A program made the position numbers and the translations under genes. DNA of 64,000 nt. It comes from Catonia carolina (taxonomy: Eukaryota; Arthropoda; Insecta; Hemiptera; Achilidae). Numbering within the stretch: the stretch's first letter is position 1; the number at the start of each line of letters is the position of its first letter. The stretch is taken from NCBI GenBank assembly GCA_035578175.1, contig JAQMRL010000008.1, forward strand, positions 60,010,541 through 60,074,540, written 5' to 3'. The notes below the pieces were generated by a model. It made no database searches. It had not been told where the DNA came from and saw only the letters and a program-made list of their open reading frames with translations. Positions 45,916 to 56,666 of this stretch are shown here, in pieces.

Positions 45916-47891
45916 TGTTATTTAAACTAAAAGAGTGAAAGAGTATGGGGCAAAGAAGAAAGTTCTCAGAAACAGTCTTCCCATCCTTGATTAGATTTGC
46001 TCCAACGAGGGCCTAAGTATAAAATAGTAATAGTAATTTGATTTATAAATTGTACATCGGTCAAACGCAAGATGACAGTAAGTGAATTTTTTTATTTGTT
46101 AGTAATCGTTCATAGATTATACATAGAAGCACTCATTGTTAAATTATTGTTCAGGTAGTAATATTGTGGTTTTGATTTCTCTTCAAAAACTCTATTATTT
46201 ATGAAGCACTTCATGTATAAACAATTTAAACAAATAGTTCTTTATACAAGCTATTACAATGCGGCACTTTACCCAATCGTATTTGATCTTAAATCTTATC
46301 AATTCAATAGGTTATGGTATTGTTTGTTTTTCATTGTGAATTTTCATTCATTATTCTCTTTTACTTGAATTACAGATGAACGCTCTGTAATTGACTCAGT
46401 ATTATTTGCTATTGTCTTGCAGACACAAGTACTTTGTTCTAAATAACTGTTTAACAGATTATTATAAAATTATTGGTTTATTGAAAGTTTTTAATTGTAT
46501 TGTCTGTAACTGTTGATTGTAGATTTAATATTCCAGGTATTTAATAAAAATAATAATAATAAAAATTAAGATATTTTTTTAGGCTGCACAACGAAACATT
46601 TTAGGTATGTTTTGTTGAACGTTTAAATTGGTATCTTCCACGATGTACGTATAAATCTATAAGCGCTTTGTAATGTTATTTTAATTGTATTAACATTTTA
46701 AGACCATTCAATTAATAATTGAAAATGGTATATTATAAGTTATTTTTAAACCGATTAGAAGACCGTGGTAATTTTTACTTAAATAAATTATTGTTTAGAT
46801 TACACGATACAGTTAATATTTCTGTTTATTAAACAACAATGGTCTGGTGTGTGTCTTCTATAATATGATGTGGTACATGAACGATTTTGGCTCATACTAA
46901 TATTTAAGATTTTAATCGGTTTATGTCACATAACAGTACGATATTGAAAACTGAAGTGGTAGTTTTTAGAGCTGTGAAAAGGGGAGTATTTAATTCAAGT
47001 AGAAGCAAGCGGGTTGCCCAATAACTAAATGTATGATGAAGTGAAGAATGGAGGGGGTAACAATGTTATTTGTTCTTTTAAGCGGAACACACAGCTACCG
47101 CCGTCTGCTTCCACGGTATTTCATCTTGGCGACCATTTAGCTTCCCTTGTTTTATTAAACCTTTTAAAAAACGTTGGAGATTTTCTAAATTTATAGCCCA
47201 CGAGCGTTCTGGTCCGGCGAGTGCCCGTTGCTATAGTTAGCAAACGGTAGTGAGAAGCGGGACAGAAATAGTGGCGGATAAAGAGATTTTTTCTTTCTGT
47301 CGCATGCGCCAACAAAAGGGTTGTAAAACAATAGATCCCTGCTTCCCCCTCAATTTAGGACAAAGCAACCATACGCGGTAAACATTACCTCTTTTTCTCT
47401 AACACTCTATGTTCTCCCCTAAAAAATTATTAAAAATACATATTACAATTTGGAGTTAATGTTTTTTTTAACAATAAAAGTATATTCTTTTCCATTAACG
47501 TGTAGGTAATCAAAGAGGTTTAAAAAGCATTATTTTTCTAGTTAGATTCCTTATCAAGTATTTTTAAAGTGTAAAGAATAGTATTTATACTTTTGTGATA
47601 GTCAGTTTTGTTTTAACACAGTATTGTAATGGAATTATGCGAATTTATTTATTTTTGAACAATATATTTTTTAATTTCGCAACATAGTGCTCACTAATTC
47701 CTTAAGAGCCTAACATGCTAAATGAACGATACCTTTTGCGAATATGGGCTTACGTTGTAATCTGTTGAATTATTGTTTTTCCATTATCAATTGTATATTA
47801 TTTTAGTAATGCGATTTTAAAAATAGGACTCATGAACGTTTTTACGAACATTTTGTTCAGGATATGGTTTTACATTCGACACTTTCACATT
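45916..47891. other. No gene recognised; GC-richer patch at 46980-47360
   Basis: AT-rich except for a patch at about 46980-47360 with raised GC, several CpGs and a CGCATGCGCC element (47303-47312). A 64-codon minus-strand frame lies there without recognisable motif. It could be a decayed promoter or repeat. Confidence 0.45.
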
Positions 47892-48300
47892 GTGTTATTT
47901 AGGTCATCAGCTGAAAGGCTGTTTTGAATTTCTAGAGATTTTTTTTAATAAAACGAGGAGTGAGGTAGTTTACCATTATCTTCCTTACTGAGTGGAAAAG
48001 TGTGCTTCTCAGCATGCCAGGTCCTCTAAAAACCATCTACTTTCCTCCTGCAAATGACACCATAGGGTCTGGCTGTATGATGAATTTCATTATTCTCAGA
48101 GGAGATTCTTCTTTCAGTGCGCTATCCGTTTCGGATGTTGGCGACCAGCATGGCAATTCTCACTTTGCTGACAGCAATACGGAAAAGTTCAGCAGATGTC
48201 TTTCCGGTCCATTCCCTGAGGTTGTGTAGCCAGGATATTCTTCTTCTTCCTGGTCCTCTCCTTCCATCAGAGGAGATAACTATACTCTATTCTGACTATA
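47892..48300 (-). mobile_element. SINE-D copy 6, interrupted by LINE fragment
   Basis: Reverse-oriented SINE-D from GTTATTTAGGTCATCAGC through TCTAGAG, AAAACGAGGAGTGAGG, and the CTGCAAATGACACC and GGGTCTGGCTGTAT blocks to CAGAGGAGAT. It is then cut by a LINE tail and resumes at 48267 for a short stretch. The 5' portion seems to continue at 48991. Confidence 0.7.
48107..48266 (-). mobile_element. LINE tail (family F2) with 11-bp TSD
   Basis: The minus strand encodes, without interruption, GPGRRRISWLHNLREWTGKT, SAELFRIAVSKVRIAMLVAN and IRNG before a stop at 48122-48124. This is the C-terminal end of an RTE-like endonuclease-RT found in many insects. Flanked by TCAGAGGAGAT at 48096-48106 and 48267-48277, a perfect 11-bp TSD created within SINE-D sequence. 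Extremely 5'-truncated (160 bp). Confidence 0.8.
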
Positions 48301-48990
48301 CTCTTTTTTACGTTGAGAATGCATTAAAGCTTATGAGAACCCTTTGTGTTATCAGGCGTACGGAAAACATCAGGCACAGCCAGTACAATAACCCTCCTCC
48401 GCTGACAGCATCCGAATGTCACAGGCAAAAATATCTAGAGTTCGCTAACCACGCTCTAACAAGCTCAGTTTTAATTCAAAAATTCTTTTCCTTCCTAATA
48501 TCGTATTTTATGACGCTGTAAATGTTATTATTAAACTATGTTAGTTAGATAGTTACCATAGTACGTATAAGAGAAAGGAGTAACACGTCTCTCTAATTTT
48601 TCGCCCTCACTTTCCAGCCAGGGACGTTTTTTTACCATTTTTAGACCTTTACGAGATACTAACGAGTGTTATTAAAACAAGATTTTAAGATTTACCAAAA
48701 TTAATACAATAATTATTCTTTACCTTAAAATATTTAAAAAATACAATAAAATTGATAAACAATTCCAGTACCATAATAAGTTTTTCGGTACTGATCGTTT
48801 ACCTGAAACGTTACAAATATTCAGTATGTTTTCGTATTATGTTATTCAGTTAGGAGTTTGTTAATAAGAACGTGTTATGGCGCGGAGTCGATATTTTTAC
48901 TTCATGTTGTAGCGCTCAAACTCCTATATGAAATATATTGCTTATGGTCTTTCCGTACTGCATTCTGAACGTGAAATCAGCTATAGTTTA
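48301..48990. other. Unassigned segment splitting SINE-D
   Basis: About 690 bp lie between two parts of what looks like one SINE-D copy, with TTTTAC at both edges. No coding domain or TIR was recognised. It may be an inserted element of unknown type, or the two SINE-D parts may be independent. Confidence 0.4.
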
Positions 48991-49129
48991 TTTTACACCT
49001 TTACCTCTTCTGTTCTTTAATGCTTTAGTCATATAACTGGCTGACCATGTGATAAGAACCCGAACGGTTTTTGTAGCTTTGTTACCAGCAGATCAAGTAC
49101 AAATAATTTAACCATTTGCCTGTTTTGGG
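48991..49129 (-). mobile_element. SINE-D, 5' portion
   Basis: Contains TTTTACACCTTTACCTCTTC, TCATATAACTGGCTGACC, ATGTGATAAGAA, the CAGATCAAGTACAAATAATTT block and a CATTTGCCTGTTTTGGG end. This is the SINE-D 5' third in reverse orientation. Probably the rest of copy 6. Confidence 0.75.
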
Positions 49130-49248
49130 CAATGTTTCATATAAATGCTTAAAACATTCTGCTTAAAATACGTGCTGGATTCATGTGATGAGTTGGCTGC
49201 CTATCTTACACACCAGGCGCAATCCCCTAAATACAGTACATAGTGTTA

Positions 49249-50138
49249 CTATTTACATTCTAACTGAAATATATCGTGCAGTAGGGTATGCGTTGTTTTT
49301 ATGAAAAGAACGATCCATCGTTGAATGGTAGTAATAAATATGAAGGTAGGCGTTGACTTAAAAGAAAAACATTCTTGTGGTTCAAGAATATTAGAGACTG
49401 GACAAAAATGGTTACGCACAGTTTTTTGAGGTTGAGTCACAATCAAGAGTAATTTTACCAGAATTGTAGCCAGTCTTCAAAGATGGAGGCAGCACTCTAA
49501 AAAGAGTATGAGAAACCTTGTGGTCACTACTGAACTGTTGTCTACAAAATACATTACTCATAATTCCATGCATTATATTAATAGTACAATATTCTGAAAA
49601 AGGTTTAAGTGAATAGTGGTCACTAAGAGACAGCCACTGGCCAGAGTGATCTAAAGCAGAAAATTGTACAAATACCTTTAATTTCATGGCTTGTACTTTA
49701 TTACAAGCAATAATTCATTAAATATTTTAGTGTAAATATTAAAACTATTACATACTTTGATTGCTGAATAGGCATCAGCTATAATTTCTTTCAATTCACT
49801 AATCCCATCTTTCTACTGTAAATTTAACAATTGACTAGATAACTGTCCCAGCCACTTATTCGATTACTTGGTTAAGTAAGGAATTACTCAATCGTACGAA
49901 ATTTGAAGCAGAATTGGAGCAGAGACCTCTTGGTCTAAAGCCAGTAGCGGTTAGCAGCTGTAGCTTAATTGGAGAATGTTCCACTGGGTACTTCTGGCAG
50001 TAAAATTCCCTTCCACCGGTTAAATATTTCTAAGTATCATATTCGGAACTTGTGCCGCTTAGTGCATTACCGTATTCAAAATCAAAGACAACAATCTTCT
50101 TGTCTTGCTCAACAGGTATAAGACGGGGGTATTCTTTT
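49249..50138 (-). pseudogene. Decayed coding sequence, unidentified
   Basis: On the minus strand a protein-like reading can be followed for about 890 bp through three or more frame changes and a few stops. It starts near 50138 (KEYPRLIPVEQDKK, then FDFEYGNALSG, GGREFYCQKYP and LLTATGFRPRGLCSNS) and continues through EIIADAYSAIKV. It then passes into two overlapping open frames at 49412-49687 (SGQWLSLSDHYSLKPFSEY, VLPPSLKTGYNSGK) and 49249-49446 (NHFCPVSNILEPQECFSF). Codon-like composition over this length is unlikely by chance. I cannot name the family. A viral relic or a decayed host gene are both possible. Confidence 0.4.
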
Positions 50139-50687
50139 TAAATCTATATAAAAATACCTTAAACTCTTTTATTTTTTCAATCAATTAATTTCATTTTAAG
50201 TTTATTTTGATAATAAACGATGTATTACGATGTAAACGGTGCTCTTGGGTGTAGGGTGGTTATTTTCATTAATATTTTTTCATTAACATTTAATGCATAC
50301 AAAAAAATACAATTTACGCCTACCATAACAAAAAAGAAATGGAAACATTTTTGTTCCTAAAAATATGAATTATTTTAAATAGCAATTATTTACAAATACG
50401 ATTGTGAATATTTTTATAAGTGCGACAAACAAAAATGTAATGGTTAAATTTTTTTATCCTCTGTGACTATGGTAGTGAAGTACTATTCTCTTTTGTACGT
50501 AGATAATTATTTTACTTCTGCGTGACCTTCTTGATATTATCCAAAAAGTGGATATATTAATAAAACTTAATTCAGTAAAATTTGGCAATGTTATACTTAA
50601 GGGTGTAGAGATATTATATTTTTAATGGATTCATATTCTCCATCTTCACAATCCGTAGAACTAATCATTCCTTAGAAAAACTGAAAA
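50139..50687. other. No gene recognised
   Basis: AT-rich. GGTGCTCTTGGGTGTAGGGT occurs near 50237 and again, slightly changed, near 51565. Confidence 0.5.
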
Positions 50688-50807
50688 AGTATAATATATT
50701 TTGTTAAAAAAATCACAAATTTTGATTTACCTAGGCGATATATATTTTGTAATTTCCTCTTCGGTTAAATCGTAATTTATTTATTTTTTATAATGCTTTC
50801 TAAATTA
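50688..50807 (+). repeat. Direct repeat, left copy (~120 bp)
   Basis: AAGTATAATATAT-TTGTTAAAAAAA, then TTTTGATTT-AC-AGGCG and a GGTTAAAT segment. The same order recurs at 51256-51378, about 568 bp away, with moderate divergence. The two copies flank a Jockey fragment. Confidence 0.65.
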
Positions 50808-50834
50808 AACTTGTAACATAAATTAACAATATAC

Positions 50835-51150
50835 ATGACGGTCTTAAGACCAGTCTGGACTTATAGAGTTCAACTTAGGGGATCTGCTAAACCTTCACAC
50901 ACGAAATGAATACAGGCCATTCAAAACAAAATGCTACGAGGGATAACGCAATGTCCCTTTTACGTCACAAACTCTATTTTGCACAAAGACTTACAAATCA
51001 CATGCGTAAATGACGTCGCAAAACATCTATATAGACGATGCACGACATAACTGAATTACATGACAATTTTCTCATACATAATATGTACACTAGGACGATA
51101 CTCAGCACAGACATTTAAAACGTCTGTAGTGATGACTGTGAGCACCAGCA
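50835..51150 (+). pseudogene. Jockey-type LINE ORF2 C-terminal fragment
   Basis: Reads VLRPVWTYRVQLRGSAKPSH, then after a frame change QNKMLRGITQCPFYVTNSIL and HKDLQITCVNDVAKHLYRR. This matches the Jockey pattern KP.WTYG.QLWG.A..S...........K.LR.I...P.YV.N...H.DL.I..V.......YR. A decayed tail follows to about 51150. Confidence 0.7.
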
Positions 51151-51255
51151 AGTAATTCAAGTTTTGGAACCTTTAGCGTCATATTTAGAACTCTTTATAA
51201 TATTGTAAAAACAGATACTAAATTTTCAATAAAAATGTGTCAAATTAAACTGACT

Positions 51256-51378
51256 AAGTATAATATATCTTGTTAAAAAAACACAAGTTTTGATTTAACG
51301 AGGCGTTATATATTTTATATCTTCCCCTTTGGTTAAATCTAAACCTATATATTTTTTTTAAATAATGCGTTATATATA
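51256..51378 (+). repeat. Direct repeat, right copy (~120 bp)
   Basis: Partner of 50688-50807. Sequence similarity stops on both sides, so this is a dispersed or rearranged repeat and not a simple tandem duplication. Confidence 0.65.
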
Positions 51379-52163
51379 ATTATACATCATTTTTATAATT
51401 TTTTTGAATTTATAACAAAAGGTTTATAACATACGTTTGTTCGAAATTTTGAAAGGAGTGGGACTTTGAATTGTGGCGAATAGAAACAGAAGATTGTGTG
51501 AGAGAATGAGAATGATGTTTGGTTGGAAAGGAGAGTTCATGAAGGATGCCGCCTGATAGTGAGCGGTGCTCTTGGGTGTAAGGTGGTTCGGTGCCCATGC
51601 CTGTAGCCCCGTAAATTGCTACTATCCATCATTCTATGAGACGTCTCTTAGATTGATCGTCCCTGCTTCTACATTGCCCATCGTGCAGTATCCTTGGTCA
51701 GTAGACCTATCCAGCGTTGAACAGTAAACGTAGGCACCCTAACTTTGGTTTTGTGTCCACTGTCAAGTGACTTGAGAGGTACCCTTCTTTTGTTCGGTTA
51801 CTTAAGCTCGGTTCATTACCTATCCACAATGAATTCCTCTTGTACATAAGTTTTCAATTTATTTCGATCCTTGACAATCTAATATATTATATAACTGCGT
51901 TTCTTGTGTAAGTCATAGAAATATTAATAAATTAAAAATTCATAATCAACTGTAGAATTTAAATTTAAATTATCATTTTCCTAGCGGGAAAGAAAGTTCT
52001 GATCCAGTTATTAATATTTGTATTTTACGTGGATTTAACCTTTGAAAATTTTTTTAAAATATGTATACTACAATGAAAGAAAAATAAACATTTTTTAGGA
52101 ACTCTAAAATGTTTTAATCGCTAAAAAATGCTTTAGATCGTAGCTAGATATACACAATTTCTT
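51379..52163. other. No gene recognised
   Basis: A moderately GC-richer patch lies at 51440-51800. No motif recognised. Confidence 0.5.
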
Positions 52164-52172
52164 ACTCAGTGA

Positions 52173-52572
52173 TTGTTGTTTAGGTCAACAGCCGAAAGGC
52201 TGGTTTTTGAATCTCTAGAGGTTGTACTAAGCAAAACGAGGAGTGAAGTGAATTACCAACGCCTTCCTCACTGAGTACAAAAGTAGCCCATGCTTATCAG
52301 CATGCCAGGCTTTCCGAAAAGTATCTGCTGTGCACCCTGTAAATGACACCTTCACTTCATTCACCACAGGGTCTGGCTGTATAATTAAGTTCATTACTTT
52401 CAGAGGAGATAACTCTGACTAGTGTCTTTTACACCTCTACCTCTTCTGTTCTTAAATGTTTCAGTCGTATAATTGGCTGATCATGTGATAAAAAATATAA
52501 CTATTTTTTGTAACCCTAGAACTAGCAGATCGAGTGCAAATAATTTAACACTCCACCTGCCTGTTATGGCGG
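52173..52572 (-). mobile_element. SINE-D copy 7, full length, with 9-bp TSD
   Basis: A 400-bp reverse copy. From TTGTTGTTTAGGTCAACAGC through CTCTAGAGG, AAAACGAGGAGTGAAGTG, CTTCACTTCATTCACCACAGGG, TTCAGAGGAGATAACTCTG and TTTTACACCTCTACCTCTTC to CTCCACCTGCCTGTTATGGC. Flanked by ACTCAGTGA at 52164-52172 and 52573-52581. Confidence 0.88.
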
Positions 52573-52581
52573 ACTCAGTGA

Positions 52582-53033
52582 CTATGAATACGCAATAATA
52601 TAAAAATTGAAGAGGTGGATTCCAAAACTTGCTAATTTTTCATTGTCGTATTTGTCTATTTCTTTTTAGTTGCCAAAATGTAAGTATAAATCTATCAGTA
52701 GATATATTTTTCAACCTGTACTTTGTTGCACATTTTTTGTCTAATTTTTATTGCGGTACTGTACATTGAGCTGCACAATTTCCGTATACGAGTAATAATA
52801 TTTACATGGCGGCGTGAATTTTATTTTAAAAAGAAGAGGTACTGTTGTACATTGTCCGTTTATAACTACCGGTGTTGTTCGTTGTTCAGACCAAGATTAT
52901 ACTGCATTTTCGCTTCAGACGTCGTACAGTTGGGAAGATCCTTGTAGCTAGATCTCGGGCTAGTTAGTTTTTGATAGTCATCTAGTCGTTCATGAAATTT
53001 ACTCTAGAAGGACGCAGTTAGTTGTTAAGACTT
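52582..53033. other. No gene recognised
   Basis: AT-rich. A 74-codon plus-strand frame (52723-52947) has no recognisable domain. Confidence 0.5.
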
Positions 53034-53228
53034 TTTTGAATTTTTTTATTTAACGTCGTATCAACTGCAACGGTCATTAGCGACGACGTTGGGGTGTAAC
53101 TGTGTACAATGGAGGATGAAATTATTTTTTGTAACGTATGAAAATACGCCGTGCCTGAGTGGGATTCGAACCCACGACCGCACGATGAGATGCGAAAACG
53201 TTACCAATTACGCCAATGCGGCCGGCAG
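53034..53228 (-). mobile_element. SINE-B, tRNA-derived SINE, full length
   Basis: Reverse copy of the 34917 SINE. A box CCAATTACGCCA on the plus strand (53204-53215), B box GGATTCGAACC (53162-53172), a body with GTCATTAGCGACGACGTTGG, and a T-rich left end corresponding to the A-rich tail. The open frame at 53151-53360 simply runs through this head. Confidence 0.8.
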
Positions 53229-54617
53229 TTTTTAAGATTTATTTCTGTCCAGAGCTGTATTAATAATAATTTTACCAGCCGCCAAAATAAAAGTAGTGTC
53301 ATGATGAGTTTTCAGCTTGATTATGTAAATAATAAATGTAAGATTTTTCCTAAAGTTTGACAGTTTTTTCTTATAGGGTAATAGTTATCTATCTTCCGAC
53401 AGAGTTTTTTTATCGTATTGAAAGAATGCAGGACTCGCAGACACAGCTGGTGAATTTTTTGTCTTGAATAAACTAACTTAAAGTAAAATTATCTGTTTGA
53501 ATTTTAAACATTCGTAAGAAATTAGAAGTAAAAGCATTGGTTTTGCACATAAAATTTTTTTAGCTGTATATGGAAGTATTAGCAGAATCCTAGGCAGGAA
53601 AACAAGGAGAGAAACCAAAAAATTCTTACTACATGCAATAAAAATAAAATATTTTTTTAGTAGAATAATAAAAAAATAAATCGTAAAGTAATAGATCGTT
53701 GTAGAACAGATAGTCCTAACGACAAGTTTATTTACAATGTTCTTAAGGTTTTCTGTTACAGATCTTTTTCTCTTTGGTAGTAACAATACTTTGTTCTTGT
53801 ATACTATTGTAAGTGTACGAAACCAAACGAAGCGGTATAGCGCGCGGATTTGATCTGATTAAAGTACCGGGATATAGAAGTACTGGATACCTACTTCTCT
53901 TCCCCTTATTCTATTGTTGTAGCCACTAGTCTCCCGTTGTCTGTCTGTCCGTTCGTCTCCCTGGCTGTCTTCCTATCTATCTGTCTTTATGTCTATCTAT
54001 CTGTTTTGTGATGTACTCAAGAGCTATTCAATTTAGGATAAGACTATTTTGGTTAGATAGACGTACCGAATAACTTTGTTGTTAACAATAATCCGAGGAA
54101 AGTTTTCCGTACTTTAGAAAACCTTTTCTGTTCATTAAGTATTTGTTTTGTTATCAATTCCAATCACTTGTTTTTTTTATATAAAACATATATTTACGGG
54201 TAAAAAATATATAATTCATGTGTTCATATTTTGTGATTTATACTCTGTTAAAAATTGTGGGCGGGTATTGCAGGGACCAGTGGGCTTTTTTAAATAAACT
54301 GGTTAGCTTTTTCCGGCTCTCCTCAACTTTTGAAGCCAGTTTTACTGAATTAGTTATACGTGGAGATACATAAATAGTATTTATTACGTTAGGGTAGTTA
54401 TTCCCTTACTTCTCCTTAGAGGGAAATTAGTCGAAATAAAATGTTTACTGTTTTGAGATATCACTTGATTGAATGCGATTTCCGATTTTCAGAATTTTCG
54501 GAAGGTATAGAATTCGTTTTAAATGCAGTAGGTTAGTTCCTCGTTTTTACCCATTAGTATCAAGTGGTCGTTATATAAATGTTTCAATTTTTCTTTTCAA
54601 ACCCTTCAAAATAAATA
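53229..54617. other. No gene recognised
   Basis: AT-rich with a pyrimidine tetranucleotide (TCTG/TCTA) tract at about 53938-54004. A hydrophobic minus-strand frame at 53478-53786 is low in complexity and has no recognisable motif. Confidence 0.5.
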
Positions 54618-55709
54618 CAGTGGAGCGTCAGTTAGCGGAAGTAATTGGGACCAGAGCGGTTCTGATAATTAAATAATTCGGATGATCAAATACGCTAAAT
54701 ACAGTAATTTTATACACTGTCCTGCAACAATGCAATACAACCTAAATGTTTAACAGGTTAATAAAGACTGACATAAACTTTGATTTAAAAAAAAACACTA
54801 ATTTATTGCAATTGTAAAATCAAATCAATAAGATCATAAAAATAGAGAGAAAAATATAGAATTTAAAAACTGAATAAATTAACGAAGTAAAGTATACGAT
54901 AAAATCCCTTAGGAAATATTTTTTAACACAGTTGTACGAGTGTTCGTGCCAGTGGTGGTTTGATCAATAAGGAATACTTTTTGGGAGTTATGCGTGGTTT
55001 GCGTGAAGAAATCCGTCGAAAATGTTCAGAATTGTGCCAAAACCGCTTTTGGAAATTGCGTCACGATAATGCTCACACGTCATTGCTTGTCTGTAATTTT
55101 TTGGCAAAAAACACCATTATGTTTTTTCAGCCACCGTATTCATCGGATGCGGCCCCCGGCGACTTCTTTCTATTCCCGAAGCTGAAGAGTACTATGAAAG
55201 GACGACGTTTTGCCACCATTTATGACATAAAACCAGAATCACTAATGGAACTGAAAGCTATACCAAAAAATGAGTTCCAGAAATGCTTCGAAGGTTGCAA
55301 TACGTTGTAGCACAAGTGTATTGTATGAGATGGGTGTTACTCTAAAAGGGACAAAATTGATATAGATGAATAAATAAAAATGTTGTTAAAGAAAAAATAA
55401 ACTTCTTGTCATTTTTCAATCAAACCACATTCATACTGTGAAAGAGTACTATGAATAAGAGTACTATGAATGTAGTAATTATTAAAAATGTCTTAAATTT
55501 TCTTTTTAACTAAGACTGAATTTATTTTTGTGGCAAAAATATGTCTCATTCCTTTTAGTAACAATGCTTCGCAGCACTAAATTCATGCTGTTTTTCGCAC
55601 CACAGCACTGCTGTTTGTAGGGCAGTAAAGGTCTCTGCGTGAGAAAATATGTACTTTTTCCATCGATGCTAATTCGCATAATTGACGGTTTGGATAATTG
55701 ACGCTTCTG
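54618..55709 (-). mobile_element. pogo/Tigger-like DNA transposon, nested with mariner
   Basis: Left end CAGTGGAGCGTCAGTTAGC preceded by TA (54616-54617). The right end, reversed, reads CAGAAGCGTCAATTATCC, giving imperfect TIRs of the pogo/Tigger kind (repeated GATAATT/CGGATGATC-like motifs). The minus strand near 55540-55660 encodes HAETFTALQTAVLWCEKQHE, the typical pogo/Tigger C-terminal tail. A mariner fragment of opposite orientation fills the middle, replacing most of the pogo-type transposase. Confidence 0.65.
54925..55372 (+). pseudogene. Mariner-type transposase fragment
   Basis: An open frame of 116 codons (54960-55310) with NKEYFLGVMRGLREEIRRK, LRHDNAHTSLLVCNFLAKN, QPPYSSDAAPGDFFLFPKLK and KGRRFATIYDIKPESL. 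These are mariner DD34D motifs, with D of HDN and D of GDFFLF present. The spacing is shortened to 31 residues by deletions (HDNAPAHTS reads HDNAHTS), and PDLAP reads SDAAP. The downstream C-terminal DKIDIDE stop motif (55347-55370) is in another frame. The first catalytic aspartate and DNA-binding domain are absent. Confidence 0.8.
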
Positions 55710-55869
55710 TGCATATAGAATTTCAACTCTCTTGGTGAATGGAAAATTAGAAAATAGTGAAAAATGAGCTCAAGAAATTAAATTTTAGGATGATTAATAA
55801 ATTTGTAATATAACAAAAAAATGTGAATATTATGAAATTAATAAGTTTTTCTACGAACGGCTTCACACA

Positions 55870-56048
55870 TGGTCGGCGCGTGGTGTAGTGATTTGTGTGA
55901 CTAGCTTCTACGCCAGGGGTTTTGGGTTCGATTCCCGATCAGATCAGGAATTTATTCTGTCACTCATATTCATCCAACACCCTTGATCATCTGCATAAGT
56001 ATTAGTAATTTGGACAGCAGTTGGACATAAAAACAAAAAAACAAAAAA
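55870..56048 (+). mobile_element. SINE-C, tRNA-derived SINE
   Basis: tRNA-like head with A-box-like GTGGTGTAGTGATT and B box GGTTCGATTCC (55925-55935). The body has CTGTCACTCATATTCATCC and CATCTGCATAAGTATTAG, with GGACATAAAAACAAAAAAAC at the end. Same family as the copy at 19914. Confidence 0.75.
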
Positions 56049-56200
56049 TCTGCTTCCCTTTATCGTGTTTTTCTATATTATGTTCAAGAACTTTAATTAA
56101 TAAATAGAGTACGAAATTTTTCTCTAAAAAACCATAAACTTATTTTTAATATCTATGATTTGAAATTTAAAATTTGTTGAATTATTCGTAGTAGACTTTA

Positions 56201-56563
56201 AGTAAGGTGATAAATTTTTCAATCTGCTAGTTTCAAGGCGGTAAGAAGTAGTTCTATTTCTTATCACATAGTCAGCCAGTTATATGAATGAACTATTTAA
56301 GAACAGAAGAGGTAGAGATGTAAAAGACACTAGTCAGATTTATCTCCTCTGAGAGCAATGAATTTCACTATACAGTCAGACCGTGTGGTGAAAAGTTTCA
56401 TTTACAGTATGGTAAGTAGGTTCTTTTCGGAAGGCCTGGGATGCTAATAAGCATACTCTTTCGACTCAGTGAGGAAGGCAAACCATCTCACTTCTCGTTT
56501 GAACTTAGTAAAACCTCTAGAGGTTCATACCAGCCTTTCGGCTGATGACCTAAACAACAACAC
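56201..56563 (+). mobile_element. SINE-D copy 8, slightly truncated
   Basis: From a diverged 5' end (GTAAGGTGATAAATTTTTC, CTGCTAGTTTCAAGG) through TCTTATCACATAGTCAGCC, GAACAGAAGAGGTAGAGATG, ATCTCCTCTGAGAG and CCTCTAGAGG to CTTTCGGCTGATGACCTAAA and a CAACAACA tail. A short deletion affects the middle block. Confidence 0.8.
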
Positions 56564-56666
56564 ATGGAAAACTTACAATTGTTATTACATAGTAAATAAT
56601 TAAAAACAAATATAATCCAATTAAATTAATTAGTTACCATGTTTACATCCAATTAAATGTGTTTAT

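Noticed and set aside
48117..48521. 134-codon plus-strand frame
   Set aside because: Its first part is the antisense of a LINE tail on the minus strand, then it runs through the SINE remnant and unknown sequence.
53151..53360. 69-codon plus-strand open frame
   Set aside because: It runs through the SINE-B tRNA head in reverse (the start reads through GTGGGATTCGAACCCACG) and has no domain.
53478..53786. 102-codon hydrophobic minus-strand frame as a membrane protein
   Set aside because: Low-complexity F/I/L/K composition follows from AT-rich DNA. No motif or context.
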